A DNA stretch of 64,000 bases from Omphiscola glabra (taxonomy: Eukaryota > Mollusca > Gastropoda > Lymnaeidae). Under the pieces are notes generated by a model. That model was not told where the DNA came from, searched no databases, and saw only the letters and a program-made list of their open reading frames with translations. Below, piece by piece: positions 12,432 to 23,660 of the stretch. The stretch covers positions 26,537,010 to 26,601,009 of the forward strand of contig OZ024796.1 in the NCBI GenBank assembly GCA_964017045.1, read 5' to 3'. Both the position numbers and the translations under genes were made by a program. How positions within the stretch are numbered: the first letter of the stretch is position 1; the number at the start of each line of letters is the position of its first letter.

Positions 12432-13827
12432 TAGAGGCCGACCGAATTTCGTCTTCGGCGCCGAAAGTTGCCATTTGATCACTTTCGGCCTAGTTTCGGT
12501 TTCGGTCGAAACAGAAAAGTTAACTTTTCGGTTTAATTTTGGTTTCGGCCGAAAGCTATTGAGACTTTCGGCCATCTGGCCGCAAGTGACTGAGGTTTTC
12601 TGTTATCTACCAGAAGACTTTCTGTCAGTCTCTAGGCCGGCAATCCGATACTCATTATTGCTCGACATCCTGCTGTCATCGTATGTTATGTCACTAATAC
12701 TCTGTGAAAACTGCTCACAGCTGCAGGATGACCTACCTGTCCTTTATTTTCAAAAAATTAAATTTCAATTTGGCCTAGGCAAATGTAAACAGTTTTGTGG
12801 AAGAACAACTAATGGAATGGAAATATTTACATCTTTATACTTGTTTTAATTTTTTCAAAAATGTTTGATCCCTAGGTTTATTCAATTTCTTCATTTGTGA
12901 TATTCATTTTGATTTATCATTATCATGCTCATCAATGTTGTCATAGGCAAATGTGAATATCATTGAATAATCCTTGGGAATGATAATATTTCCATTATTA
13001 TTTTTTGTTTTAGTTGTTGTTGGTTTTTACATAAAGGAAACTTAGGCTTTTCCAATTCATTTCTTGAAATTCATCATTATCATGCTCATAAACATTGTTA
13101 TTGACTAAAAACAAGTGTGTTCATGTAGCACTGGTTTGTATTATCATTATGTAGTAGGCCTACTGCAGACCTGTTCACTTTTATTATTTTGGCCACCAGT
13201 CTTGTGTGATTCCCCGTCGAGACCCGCTCGAACAACAATTTTAAAGTGATCCGTTTAAAAAATAATTCCCCTTCCCCCACATATGGGGACGAGGGAGATG
13301 GGTCACCAGCATGGAAAAACTTTTGTGTTGGTACTAGGCTAAATATTAATGCAGCGATATCTTGCCAGCTATTTATGGAAGCACATAGCATTAGTATGAC
13401 GTAAACCGCGAAACCCTGTGGTGATATTTCTAAAGCTTTAAGAACTGATGTCCAGGTGCCAATTGGCTCCATTAGTGCCACAATAGTTCTTGCAGGCATA
13501 TGTTCTTGGTTGTTTTTGCATTTTAAAGAAATTTGAATTCCTTTTAAATTAAATTTAATAGTAAAAGCTAAAGTATTTATTAGATGCTTAGTTATTTATT
13601 TCACAATGATCTCATTTTTTATAAAAATAATGTAAATATTGACACTTTCCCCATCATCTTTCGATGTATGCAGAATGTATGCGTCAACGAATTTAAAAAA
13701 TATCTAAATATATCAGTTTCGGCTTCGGTTTTGGCCGAAAGTATCGTTAAGTTTTTGGATTCGGCTTCGGTTTTGGCCGAAAGTCAATTTTAACTTTCGA
13801 CGTAGTTTTGGTTTCGGCCGATCTCTA
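12432..13827. mobile_element. 1.4-kb hAT-type element rich in ggtttcggccgaaag subterminal motifs
   Basis: Ends tagaggccgaccgaa and ggtttcggccgatctcta are imperfect inverted repeats. They are flanked by a perfect 8-bp duplication, ttgtgtac, at 12424-12431 and 13828-13835. Both ends carry clusters of palindromic ttcggccgaaag-type motifs (about 12460-12600 and 13715-13825), which look like subterminal transposase-binding repeats (inference). The interior holds open frames of up to about 130 codons on both strands, but I see no transposase motif, so the copy is either non-autonomous or too decayed to recognise. Confidence 0.78.
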
Positions 13828-13947
13828 TTGTGTACTACACGTAAGTAGCTTGAGGCCGTCCCTCTACCCTGGAGTTACTGTGATTGGCTATGTTAGTGGT
13901 TGCTCAGTTGGCTGATGAGGACAAAGATTGGGCAGACTTTTCTTTTA

Positions 13948-14073
13948 CAGATGGAACTATGTCCAGAAGCGACATCTCCAGATAAGAGGCAGATGGAACT
14001 ATGTCCAGAAGCGACATCTCCAGATAAGGGGCAGATGGAACTATGGCCAGAAGTGACATCTCCAGGGGAAGGG
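13948..14073. repeat. 42-bp tandem array, 3 units
   Basis: Three units starting cagatggaactatgtccaga and continuing agcgacatctccagataa at 13948, 13990 and 14032. Confidence 0.92.
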
Positions 14074-14485
14074 AATGTATGGCGCATCTCCAGTGACAAG
14101 GGATGTGCTCCGGGGAAAAGAATATGCGGGCCATCGCTAGCGCAAGAAATATGTTAATGGGGCAATGGATATGCTTCAAGGACCTGGATATATGGGGCAT
14201 TTCCAGGGGTAGAGGGTATGAGGGTATATCATGAGGTAAGGGATATGCGGGACATCTTAAGGGGCAATGATAAAAGGGACTTGTCCTGGAGCAAGGGATA
14301 TGTTCCAGGGGCAGGGATATATGGAGCATTTCCAGGGGCAGTGATTGATAAAGAGGAGATGTTCCAGGGGGCAAGGGATATGTTCCAGGGGCAGGTATAT
14401 GAGGGACATCTCCAGGGGCAATGATACAAGGGACTTGTACAGGAGCAAGGGATATGTGGGACATCTCCAGGGGACAAGGGGACAC
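14074..14485. repeat. Degenerate ggacatctccaggggca repeat field
   Basis: Recurring short words (ttccaggggca, caagggatatg, gggacatctcc, gggacttgt) at irregular spacing, continuous with the 42-bp array before it. Probably an old expanded form of the same unit. Confidence 0.75.
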
Positions 14486-14789
14486 ACGTTTTATTTTTAG
14501 GTGTCATTGTTGTGTGGTCGTGTTCTGCATTGCCTCTCTAGACCAAAGTTGCTATTTGAATTATAACCCCCCATCCTCCCTCCCATATTATCGTTTGAAA
14601 CTTAGAACCAGATTCATTTTTGTCTTTATGACCCTGAAACCGCCAGCTTTGGTGTATACTTACTTGTTGTCTCGAATGTTGATGACGTAGGCCGATTATT
14701 TTGTACATGAAATAATGGTACCTCAAAAGATTTTTTTTACGTTTAGCTGAGCCATTTTTAACAGTACATTTACACAGCATGCTCTAGAT

Positions 14790-14830
14790 CAGGGGTCTCC
14801 AAACTTTTTTCACGGCGGGCCGGAAAACAA

Positions 14831-14895
<65 letters not shown>

Positions 14896-15027
14896 CGAGC
14901 GTGGGCCGGATAATGATTACGTACAATAATTTCAAGCCAGAGCGAAATTTCAAGTACCGTCGGCGGGCCGGTTGAACTGGCCTCGCGGGCCGGATCCGGC
15001 CCGAGGGCCGTAGTTTGGAGACCCCTG
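14790..15027. mobile_element. hAT-type MITE with CAGGGGTCTCCAAACT ends
   Basis: A 238-bp element with ends caggggtctccaaact and agtttggagacccctg, exact inverted repeats over 15-16 bases. It has a perfect 8-bp duplication, ctctagat, at 14782-14789 and 15028-15035. Subterminal gggccgg motifs recur on both sides. An A homopolymer of about 59 bases (14832-14890) has expanded inside it. No reading frame is present. Confidence 0.9.
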
Positions 15028-15160
15028 CTCTAGATTAAAAGCAGGACATATCTGAATGTCGCACTTAAGATCTGTTAACGCCTCGCGCCACATGTATTCC
15101 TGGCGTAACATCTTAATTTGTTTGTTGTTGTCTTAATGGTCTCTTGAGACATTTCGCGTC

Positions 15161-15517
15161 GATGACTTAGCCGCTTCATGGAAGATGATATGGTCCATAC
15201 ATAGATGATAACTTAGCCTCTTCATGGAAATTACTGTAGTCCTTACAAAGATGAGAATGTAGTCTTTACATGGAGGATAACTTAGACCCTTCATGGAAGA
15301 TAATGTAGTTCTTACATCGATATTAACTCAGCCCCCTTCAAGGAAGATAATTTAGTCCTTACATAGATGATAATGTAGTCCTTACCTAAAAGATAATGTA
15401 GTCCTTACATAGATGATAATGAAGTCCTTACCTAAAAGATAATGTAGTCCTTACATAGATGGTAATGTAGTCCTTACGTAGATGATAACTTAGACTCTTC
15501 AAGGAAGATAATGTAGT
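15161..15517. repeat. Degenerate gataatgtagtccttacat array
   Basis: Units alternate agataatgtagtccttac and gataacttagccttcatgga with many changes. Clearly the same family as the more regular array at 34854-35232. Confidence 0.88.
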
Positions 15518-15626
15518 CCCGATAATATCTTTCGCTGATTCCAAGCCATTATATTCCTTATACTAAGATCTTCTCTTATGATACACAAACACTACTTTAG
15601 TTAGCACCACTTGGTAACTTCACACA

Positions 15627-16102
15627 ACACCATCAAATAACATATAAGGAATACCATCTAATAACGTATTAGGAATACCATCAAATAACGTATAAGGATT
15701 ACCATCAAATAACGTATTTGGAATATCATCAAATAGCTATAAAGAATACCATCAATTTACATGTTGAAAATACCATCAAATTACAAATAGAAAATACTTT
15801 CAAATTACATATACAAATATCGTGAAATTGCATAAAGAATATATCATCCGTTTACATATAGAAAATACTACACAATTTCATTTAGAAAATACCATCAAAT
15901 TAGTTATAGAAAATACCATCAAATTACATATACAAAATATCATCAAATTACATATAGAAAATACAATCATATTACAGATAGAAAATATCATCAAATTACT
16001 TATAGAAAATATCATCAAATTACTTATAGAAAATATCATCAAATTATATATTGTTAATACAATAAAATTGCATATAGTATATAGAAAATACCATCAAATT
16101 AC
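15627..16102. repeat. ~24-bp tandem array, ~20 units
   Basis: Units of accatcaaattacatatag + aaat. The left third is diverged (ataacgtataagga), the rest is more regular. Confidence 0.92.
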
Positions 16103-16292
16103 GGAGACAAAAAAATAAAAAAAACAGTTACTTGACCTAATGACAACTTGTATCTCTTTCCGATGTTTTCAAAATTTCAAATTCCCTCCTCTACTGCCGG
16201 ACACACAAGTTTTGAAACAAATATTAATCAAACCGACCCATCCAAGTGTGTATGTGTGTGCCGCTCCCCCCTCCCCATTTAGATGCAGCGAT

Positions 16293-16340
16293 GTCGAGAG
16301 AGAGGGAGAGAGAGAGAGAGAGAGATAGAGAGAGAGAGAA
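16293..16340. repeat. GA microsatellite
   Basis: A run of (ga)n with a few interruptions. Confidence 0.95.
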
Positions 16341-18699
16341 GGGGTGAGAGAAGATGCAGGGTGGCGTGCATACGCTCGGTCTTGTATTACAAACTAAATC
16401 ATTGTTTATGGCAGTTGAAAGAGAAATTTTATCGATACTCGCGTGTGTCAGTAGATTAACTAGTGTAGCTCCAGGAGAGTGTGTGGGGGCCAAAGTGGGC
16501 TACACTAACATAGGTTAAAATGAACGAGATGGGACACTTTCGCTCTCAGTTGTCCAATTGAAAAAATCGTGTGGCTTTATTTGTGTTCTTTGTAGTCCCC
16601 CCCCCCCCACCCACATTTTTCCCCACAAGAACTCACCCTCTCCCCTCCCCACCTAACCCTTTTAAGGGGTAACCCAAGTTTTTAAAAAGTGTATAAATCT
16701 GGGAGAGGTCAAAGAAAGAAAAAAAAAGTGGGGGGGGGGGGGGGGTCAGCTGTTGTGGTCTAAGAGTCTTATAGCTGATTCATATAAAGCTCAGTTGATT
16801 ATAAGCGTGGGTTGCAGTCGTAATTTATTTCACATGTTTAAGTCTCACTGTCACACCCGAGATCTCGTCCCACCCGCAGATCTCGTTCCATTCGGAGATA
16901 TGACTCCTCCCTAGATTTCTTTGCTAAGTCATAATAATGGAGAAAAAAAATCTAAAATAATACCTGGAACATCTAAGTTACTCACGAGATCTCCGGTGAC
17001 AGCTTGCAGCAACTTCACGGGAAGCTTATTGGTTGATTTAGGCCTAACTAATAGTTGATTTAGGCCTAACTAATAGTTGATTTAGGCCTAACTTATAGTT
17101 GAATTAGGCCTAACTAATAGTTGATTTAGGCCTAACTTATAGTTGATTTAGGCCTAACTAATAGTTGATGTTCAAAGAGTATATTTAATTTAAAAAAAAT
17201 AATAATCTTAACAGCTAAGGGGAGGAAATTTTTTCATGAAGAGTTATGCTCACTCAGGGCATGAAATAACAGGATGGTCATAGGGCGGGACGTTTTGGAG
17301 ACCCAGTGCCGATAAAAGGGTTTTGTGACCCCCCCCCCCTCCTTTTTTTGCATTCAAAGTTAAAAATTAAACCACTTCACAAATTTAGACCCTCTAAAAA
17401 TCCCAAACTCCTTTAGTGGCTGCAGAGATTGCAGGGCCCACGTGAAGGCCATGTTCGGCAACAACCCTTCATCCTCCCTCCTCATTTTTAATAAAATAAT
17501 GTTTTTTTTCGTCTGGTTATGGTTGAGGAAGGTTTTTTCATTTGTTGTTTTCTTGTTTGTTTGTTTGTTTGCGTTTTTTTTTTGTTGTTTTCTTTGGTTT
17601 TTTTCCTAATATAAAATAATTCTGTCAATTAACGTTAAAAAGATGTGCGGATTTTTTTATTTAATGCTTTTCTTTGGTGATGAGAACAAAAATCCGACCT
17701 GTTGACCTTGTATGTTCCAAACATCAAATTATGGATCTTCTGCTCTTGTAGATCTGAAATTATAGTCCCCGTGTAAACCCGATACCGATGCCATTAAAAT
17801 GTCACCCTTATCAGCACTCCCCCCACCCCCACGCCCTCAATTTCTATTAAAAACTCCACCCCCACCTCAACACGTTTATGTGTTTTTGTGTGGGTGTGTG
17901 TGTGGTATTGTTTTGTTTTTTTTAAGAGGGAGAGAAAAGTTATAATAACGGCCATGTTCCAGCGTATCATTTGTCAGGGCAGCCACAGGGAGGCTTGGTA
18001 TTAATTCCACGCCATTTTGAGAAACATGCCCTGCATTGAGTGAATAGGCGATGATTTCAAGGGTGGGGGGGGGGGGGGTTGAGCACTGAACTGACCAGCT
18101 CAGGAACATCCCCACCCCGCCCGCCCGCGACTCCGGCCACTGAGGGGTCAGCTAGAGGCGTAAATGGGAGAAAAAAGGGGGTTGGGGGGAGTGAAATGAT
18201 TTGAGTGGGATGAAGTGTGTTGGGGGGGGGGGGGGGGTAAGGGCTAGACGCAGCCCCTAAAAAAAAAAAATCAATAACTCCCTATTTTCACAAGGCCAAT
18301 TTGAAGCTTTCAATTATCCTTCAAATTACATTTCTATTTTATTACACATAACACGCCACGTTGTGTCGTTACCATGGCAACGGTGCTTATGAACTTTAAT
18401 GCCAACCGAGAGGCTGAGTGGTCAGTGTTGGTCAGTCTCAGCGCCAGACTTTTAGGGAAGACGGGGGGGGGGGGCTGGAAATAACTCGGTGGATACAGAC
18501 ATGGGATAGGAGTGGGGGTGTTTTTTTTTGGGGGGGTGGTAGGGTGGCGGGTAGGAGGGGTGCGGGGTCGAAAACCTCGATGACTGTTTGCGGAAGATAG
18601 CCCCCTGACACTATAGGGGAATACTTTTATTATAACGAGCAGTGGGTTTGTTTGGGAGGGGATGAAATTGTAGCCATCATTGAGGTAACGGTAGGATGG
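16341..18699. other. Unassigned intergenic sequence
   Basis: Apart from the 22-bp array at 17032, this holds poly-C/poly-G runs (16597, 16731, 18065, 18222, 18465), a (gt)n near 17885, and no recognisable exon. Confidence 0.55.
17032..17169. repeat. 22-bp tandem array, 6 units
   Basis: Units of gttgatttaggcctaactaa + ta; two units have cttat in place of ctaat and one has gaattagg. Confidence 0.94.
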
Positions 18700-19222
18700 T
18701 AGTCGGTGGAGTGTCAATAGGTCATTGCTGGTGGATGGGTGGGTTGTACATGGAGTGTCAATAGGTCATTGCTGGTCGGTGGCTGGGTTGTCCAGTGAGT
18801 GTGAATAGGTCATTGCTGGTCGGCGACTGGGTTGTCCAGTGATTGTGAATAGGTCATTGCTGGTCGGCGACTGGGTTGTCCAGTGAGTGTGAATAGGTCA
18901 GTGCTGGTGGATGGGTTGTCCAGTGAGTGTGAATAGGTCATTGCTGGTCGGTGGCTGGGTTGTCCAGTGAGTGTGAATAGGTCATTGCTGGTCGGTGGCT
19001 GGGTTGTCCAGTGAGTGTGAATAGGTCATTGCTGGTCGGCGACTGGGTTGTCCAGTGAGTGTGAATAGGTCAGTGCTGGTGGATGGATGGGTTGTCAAGT
19101 GACTGTGAATAGGTCAGTGCTGGTGGATGGGTGGGTTGTCAAGTGAGTGTGAATAGGTCAGTGCTGGTCGGAGGCTGGGTTGTCCTGTGACTGTGGATAG
19201 GTCAGTGCTGGTGGGTGGGTGA
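18700..19222. repeat. 44-bp tandem array, ~12 units
   Basis: Units contain ggtcattgctggtcgg, ctgggttgtccagtg and agtgtgaata. Some units are shortened (gtggatgggt). The next array downstream has the same 44-base period. Confidence 0.93.
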
Positions 19223-19414
19223 GTTTTGGGGTGGAGAGTGTAACATCATAATGCATAAGGGGTTCATTCTAAGCGTTTATGTGTGAGTGTGTTGTGAGGA
19301 ATCATTTTTGGAGTAAGATCAGATTTTTTCAAGGAGTTTAGGCGCATTCTTGTTGGGTTTAGAGTGGTTCATTGAGAATTTAGGGGTGAGGTGTGGTGTC
19401 ATTTTACAGAAGAG

Positions 19415-20953
19415 TGGGTTAGTCACTGTTTGAGTGTGAGCCATAGTTATTGTTGTATTGGGTTAGTCACTGTTTGAGTGTGAGCCATAGTTAGTGTTGT
19501 ATTGGGTTAGTCACTGTTTGAGTGTGAGCCATAGTTAGTGTTGTATTGGGTTAGTCACTGTTTGAGTGTGAGCCATAGTTAGTGTTGTATTGGGTTAGTC
19601 ACTGTTTGAGTGTGAGCCATAGGTAGTGTGGTATGAGTTAGTCACTGTTTGAGTGTGAGCCATAGTTAGTGTGGTATTGGGTTAGTCACTGTTTGAGTGT
19701 GAGCCATAGTTAGTGTGGTATTGGGTTAGTCACTGTTTGAGTGTGAGCCATAGTTAGTGTGGTATTGGGTTAGTCACTGTTTGAATGTGAGCCATAGTTA
19801 GTGTGGTATTGGGCTAGTCACTGTTTGAATGTGAGCCATAGCTAGTGGAGTATGAGTTAGTCACTTTTTGAGTGTGAGCCATAGTTAGTGTTGTATAGGG
19901 TTAGTCACTGTTTGAGTGTGAGCCATAGTTAGTCTTGTAGTGGGTTAGTCACTGTTTGAGTGTGAGCCATAGTTAGTGTTGTATTGGGTTAGTCACTGTT
20001 TGAGTGTGAGCCATAGGTAGTGTGGTATGAGTTAGTCACTGTTTGAGTGTGAGCCATAGTTAGTGTTGTATTGGGTTAGTCACTGTTTGAGTGTGAGCCA
20101 TAGGTAGTGTGGTATGAGTTAGTCACTGTTTGAGTGTGAGCCATAGTTAGTGTGGTATTGGGCTAGTCACTGTTTGAATGTGAGCCATAGCTAGTGGAGT
20201 ATGAGTTAGTCACTGTTTGAGTGTGAGCCATAGTTAGTGTTGTATTGAGTTAGTCACTGTTTGAGTGTGAGCCATAGGTAGTGTTGTAGTGGGTTAGTCA
20301 CTGTTTGAGTGTGAGCCATAGTTAGTGTTGTATTGGGTTAGTCACTGTTTGAGTGTGAGCCATGGTTAGATTTGTAGTGTGTTAGTCACTGTTTGAGTGT
20401 GAGCCATAGTTAGTGTTGTATTGGGTTAGTCACTGTTTGAGTGTGAGCCATAGTTAGTGTTGTAGTGGGTTAGTCACTGTTTGAGTGTGAGCCATAGTTA
20501 GTGTTTTATTGGGTTAGTCACTGTTTGAGTGTGAGCCATAGTTAGTGTTGTATTGGGTTAGTCACTGTTTGAGTGTGAGCCATAGTTAGTGTTGTAGTGG
20601 GTTAGTCACTGTTTGAGTTTGAGCCATAGGTAGTGTGGTAAGAGTTAGTAACTGTTTGAGTGTGAGCCATAGTTAGTGTTGTATTGGGTTAGTCACTGTT
20701 TGAGTGTGAGCCATAGTTAGTGTTGTAGTGGGTTAGTCACTGTTTGAGTTTGAGCCATAGGTAGTGTGGTATGGGTTAGTCACTGTTTGAGTGTGAGCCA
20801 TAGTTAGTGTTGTAGTGGGTTAGTCACTGTTTGAGTTTGAGCCATTGGTAGTGTGGTATGAGTTAGTCACTGTTTGAGTGTGAGCCATAGTTAGTGTTGT
20901 ATTGGGTTAGTCACTGTTTGAGTGTGAGCCATAGTTAGTGTAGTATGGGTTAA
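19415..20953. repeat. 44-bp tandem array, ~35 units
   Basis: Units contain gttagtcactgtttgagtg, tgagccatagttagtg and ttgtattgg. Subtypes (gtggtatgag with ccataggtag; ttgtagtggg) alternate in short blocks, indicating higher-order duplication. About 1.5 kb, the longest array here. Confidence 0.96.
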
Positions 20954-21200
20954 TTTTAACAAGGTAAATAAATTATGAGTGGTGGTCACTGCTAATTTAT
21001 GTGTGATTCATTGCTAGTCTGTATAAAGGTTGATAGCTAGAGCATCGTTGATTCAAAACTAGAGTATATTTGGTTTATTGCTGTAGTATGTTTGGTTCAT
21101 TGCTAGAGTATGTCTGAGTCATTATAGCTACAGTTTAAGCCAGTGTCTGACTATGGCTGAGTGTTTTTTCGTTGTTGTAAATGTGGGTACATCATTACTG
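20954..21200. repeat. Degenerate tail of gttcattgctagagtatg words
   Basis: Loose repeats such as ggtttattgctgtagtatg and ggttcattgctagagtatg without a firm period. Confidence 0.5.
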
Positions 21201-21720
21201 GAGTATTGTTGGTTAATCACTTTGGCCTCACGTTGGGCGATGAGAGTTATGAGTGTCATTGCCACCGTGTAACTTGTGAGCGCGTGTAAAGGGTTGGAGG
21301 AGGGGGTGGTGGGTGTTCGGGGGGGGGGGGGGACATTTCAGATAGGTTATGTCGTTCTGATGAATACGAATAATTGGTCATGAGCACTGCCATTCATCTG
21401 AAAAGTGTAATCGAATTTTTTAGTGTCTTTCAGTTGAACTGTCACGATTTACAAAAAACTATTTGTCGATACTCGACCAGGTCATGTCCAGGGCCGCTCT
21501 AAACAAAGGAGAAAGTTCTTGCTGTCTTGTCCCTTGAAGTGTCCTGAATCATTTAAATTTTACTGGTACTGTCGCAAAAGCTTATCGAACGACTTATACA
21601 ACGGGTACACCCAGACGTCATTATATATACTATTCTAAAAAGTTTAATCACGAAAGAAACAAAAGAATATGTTTTCAAATTGACACAATGAAAGTGGTTT
21701 TATAAAGAATGAATCCATGG

Positions 21721-22296
21721 TTTAGGTTGAGGCTCGAGAAGTGAGGGCCTAGACCACCAACAACAACCTTTAGGTTGAGGCTCGAGAAGTGAGGGCCTAG
21801 ACCACCAACAACAACCTTTAGGTTGAGGTTCGAGAAGTGAGGGCCTAGACCACCAACAACAACCTTTAGGTTGAGGCTCGAGAAGTGAGGGCCTAGACCA
21901 CCAACAACAACCTTTAGATTGAGGCTCGAGAAGTGAGGGCCTAGACCACCAACAACAACCTTTAGGTTGAGGCTCGAGAAGTGAGGGCCTAGACCACCAA
22001 CAACAACCTTTAGGTTGAGGCTCGAGAAGTGAGGGCCTAGACCACCAACAACAACCTTTAGGTTGAGGCTCGAGAAGTGAGGGCCTAGACCACCAACAAC
22101 AACCTTTAGGTTGAGGCTCGAGAAGTGAGGGCCTAGACCACCAACAACAACCTTTAGGTTGAGGCTCGAGACGTGAGGGCCTAGACCACCAACAACAACC
22201 TTTAGGTTGAGGCCCTAGACGTGAGGGCCTAGACCACCAACAACAACCTTTAGGTTGAGGCCCTAGACGTGAGGGCCTAGACCACCAACAACAACA
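21721..22296. repeat. 48-bp tandem array, exactly 12 units
   Basis: Units contain tttaggttgaggctcgagaa, gtgagggcctagaccacc and aacaacaacc. Most units are identical; the last three change gaagtg to gacgtg and the last two also have ccctag in place of ctcgag. Strong recent homogenisation. Confidence 0.97.
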
Positions 22297-22439
22297 GCCA
22301 CAGGGTCCTTGAAGAGATTGCAGATATTTGATAGGAACAATTATTGGACTGCGGATGAAGTGTTGTGATACTCTGTCGTTTAGGAAAATTTAATTATAAT
22401 TTGAAGCACCGTTATGAAAGAGAGAGGGGGGGGGGGTTG

Positions 22440-23660
22440 AGAGAGAGAATGAGAGGAAAAGAATGAGAGAGACATTGAGCGAGAGAGAATGAGAGGGAGA
22501 ATGAGAGGGAGAGAATGAGAGGGAGAGAATGAGAGGGAGAGAATGAGAGGGAGAGAATGAGAGGGAGAGAATGAGAGGGAGAGAATGAGAGGGAGAGAAT
22601 GAGAGGGAGAGAATGAGAGGGAGAGAATGAGAGGGAGAGAATGAGAGGGAGAGAATGAGAGGGAGAGAATGAGAGGGAGAGAATGAGAGAGAGAATGAGA
22701 GGGAGAGAATGAGAGGGAGAGAATGAGAGGGAGAGAATGAGAGGGAGAGAATGAGAGGGAGAGAATGAGAGGGAGAGAATGAGAGGGAGAGAATGAGAGG
22801 GAGAGAATGAGAGAGAGAAAATGAGAGGGAGAGAATGAGAGGGAGAGAATGAGAGGGAGAGAATGAGAGGGAGAGAATGAGAGGGAGAGAATGAGAGGGA
22901 GAGAATGAGAGGGAGAGAATGAGAGGGAGAGAATGAGAGAGAGAATGAGAGGGAGAGAATGAGAGGGAGAGAATGAGAGGGAGAGAATGAGAGGGAGAGA
23001 ATGAGAGAGAGAATGAGAGAGAGAATGAGAGAGAGAATGAGAGAGAGAATGAGAGGGAGAGAATGAGAGGGAGAGAATGAGAGGGAGAATGAGAGGGAGA
23101 GAATGAGAGGGAGAGAATGAGAGGGAGAGAATGAGAGGGAGAGAATGAGAGGGAGAGAATGAGAGAGAGAATGAGAGAGAGAATGAGAGAGAGAATGAGA
23201 GAGAGAATGAGAGAGAGAATGAGAGAGAGAATGAGAGAGAGAATGAGAGAGAGAATGAGAGGGAGAGAATGAGAGGGAGAGAATGAGAGGGAGAGAATGA
23301 GAGGGAGAGAATGAGAGGGAGAGAATGAGAGGGAGAGAATGAGAGGGAGAGAATGAGAGAGAGAATGAGAGGGAGAGAATGATAGGGAGAGAATGATAGG
23401 GAGAGAATGAGAGGGAGAGAATGAGAGGGAGAGAATGAGAGGGAGAGAATGAGGGGGAGAGAATGAGAGGGAGAGAATGAGAGGGAGAGAATGAGAGGGA
23501 GAGAATGAGGGGGAGAGAATGAGAGGGAGAGAATGAGAGGGAGAGAATGAGAGGGAGAATGGGAGAGAAAGAAAGAAACAAGAGAGAGAATGAGAGAGAG
23601 AATGAGAGAGAAAGAAAGAAACAACAGAGAGAATGAGAGAGAGAATGATATAGAAGTAGA
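22440..23660. repeat. 14-bp GA-rich array, ~1.2 kb
   Basis: Units of gagagggagagaat, with blocks of a shorter gagagagagaat form (for example 23158-23258). The strand is nearly all purine, with one T per unit. It produces long Ser/Leu/Phe/Pro/His frames on the minus strand that are not genes. Confidence 0.97.

Noticed and set aside
13098..13499. 133-codon minus-strand frame inside the 12432 element
   Set aside because: It lacks hAT transposase motifs that I can recognise and has no supporting start context; kept only as part of the element description.
18395..18470. tRNA-like SINE head (gctgagtggtcagtg)
   Set aside because: Only an A-box-like word, without a B box at the right distance or a SINE body.
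21721..22296. CRISPR-like array
   Set aside because: Units are contiguous and identical with no unique spacers, and the context is eukaryotic; it is a minisatellite. The same holds for the other arrays.
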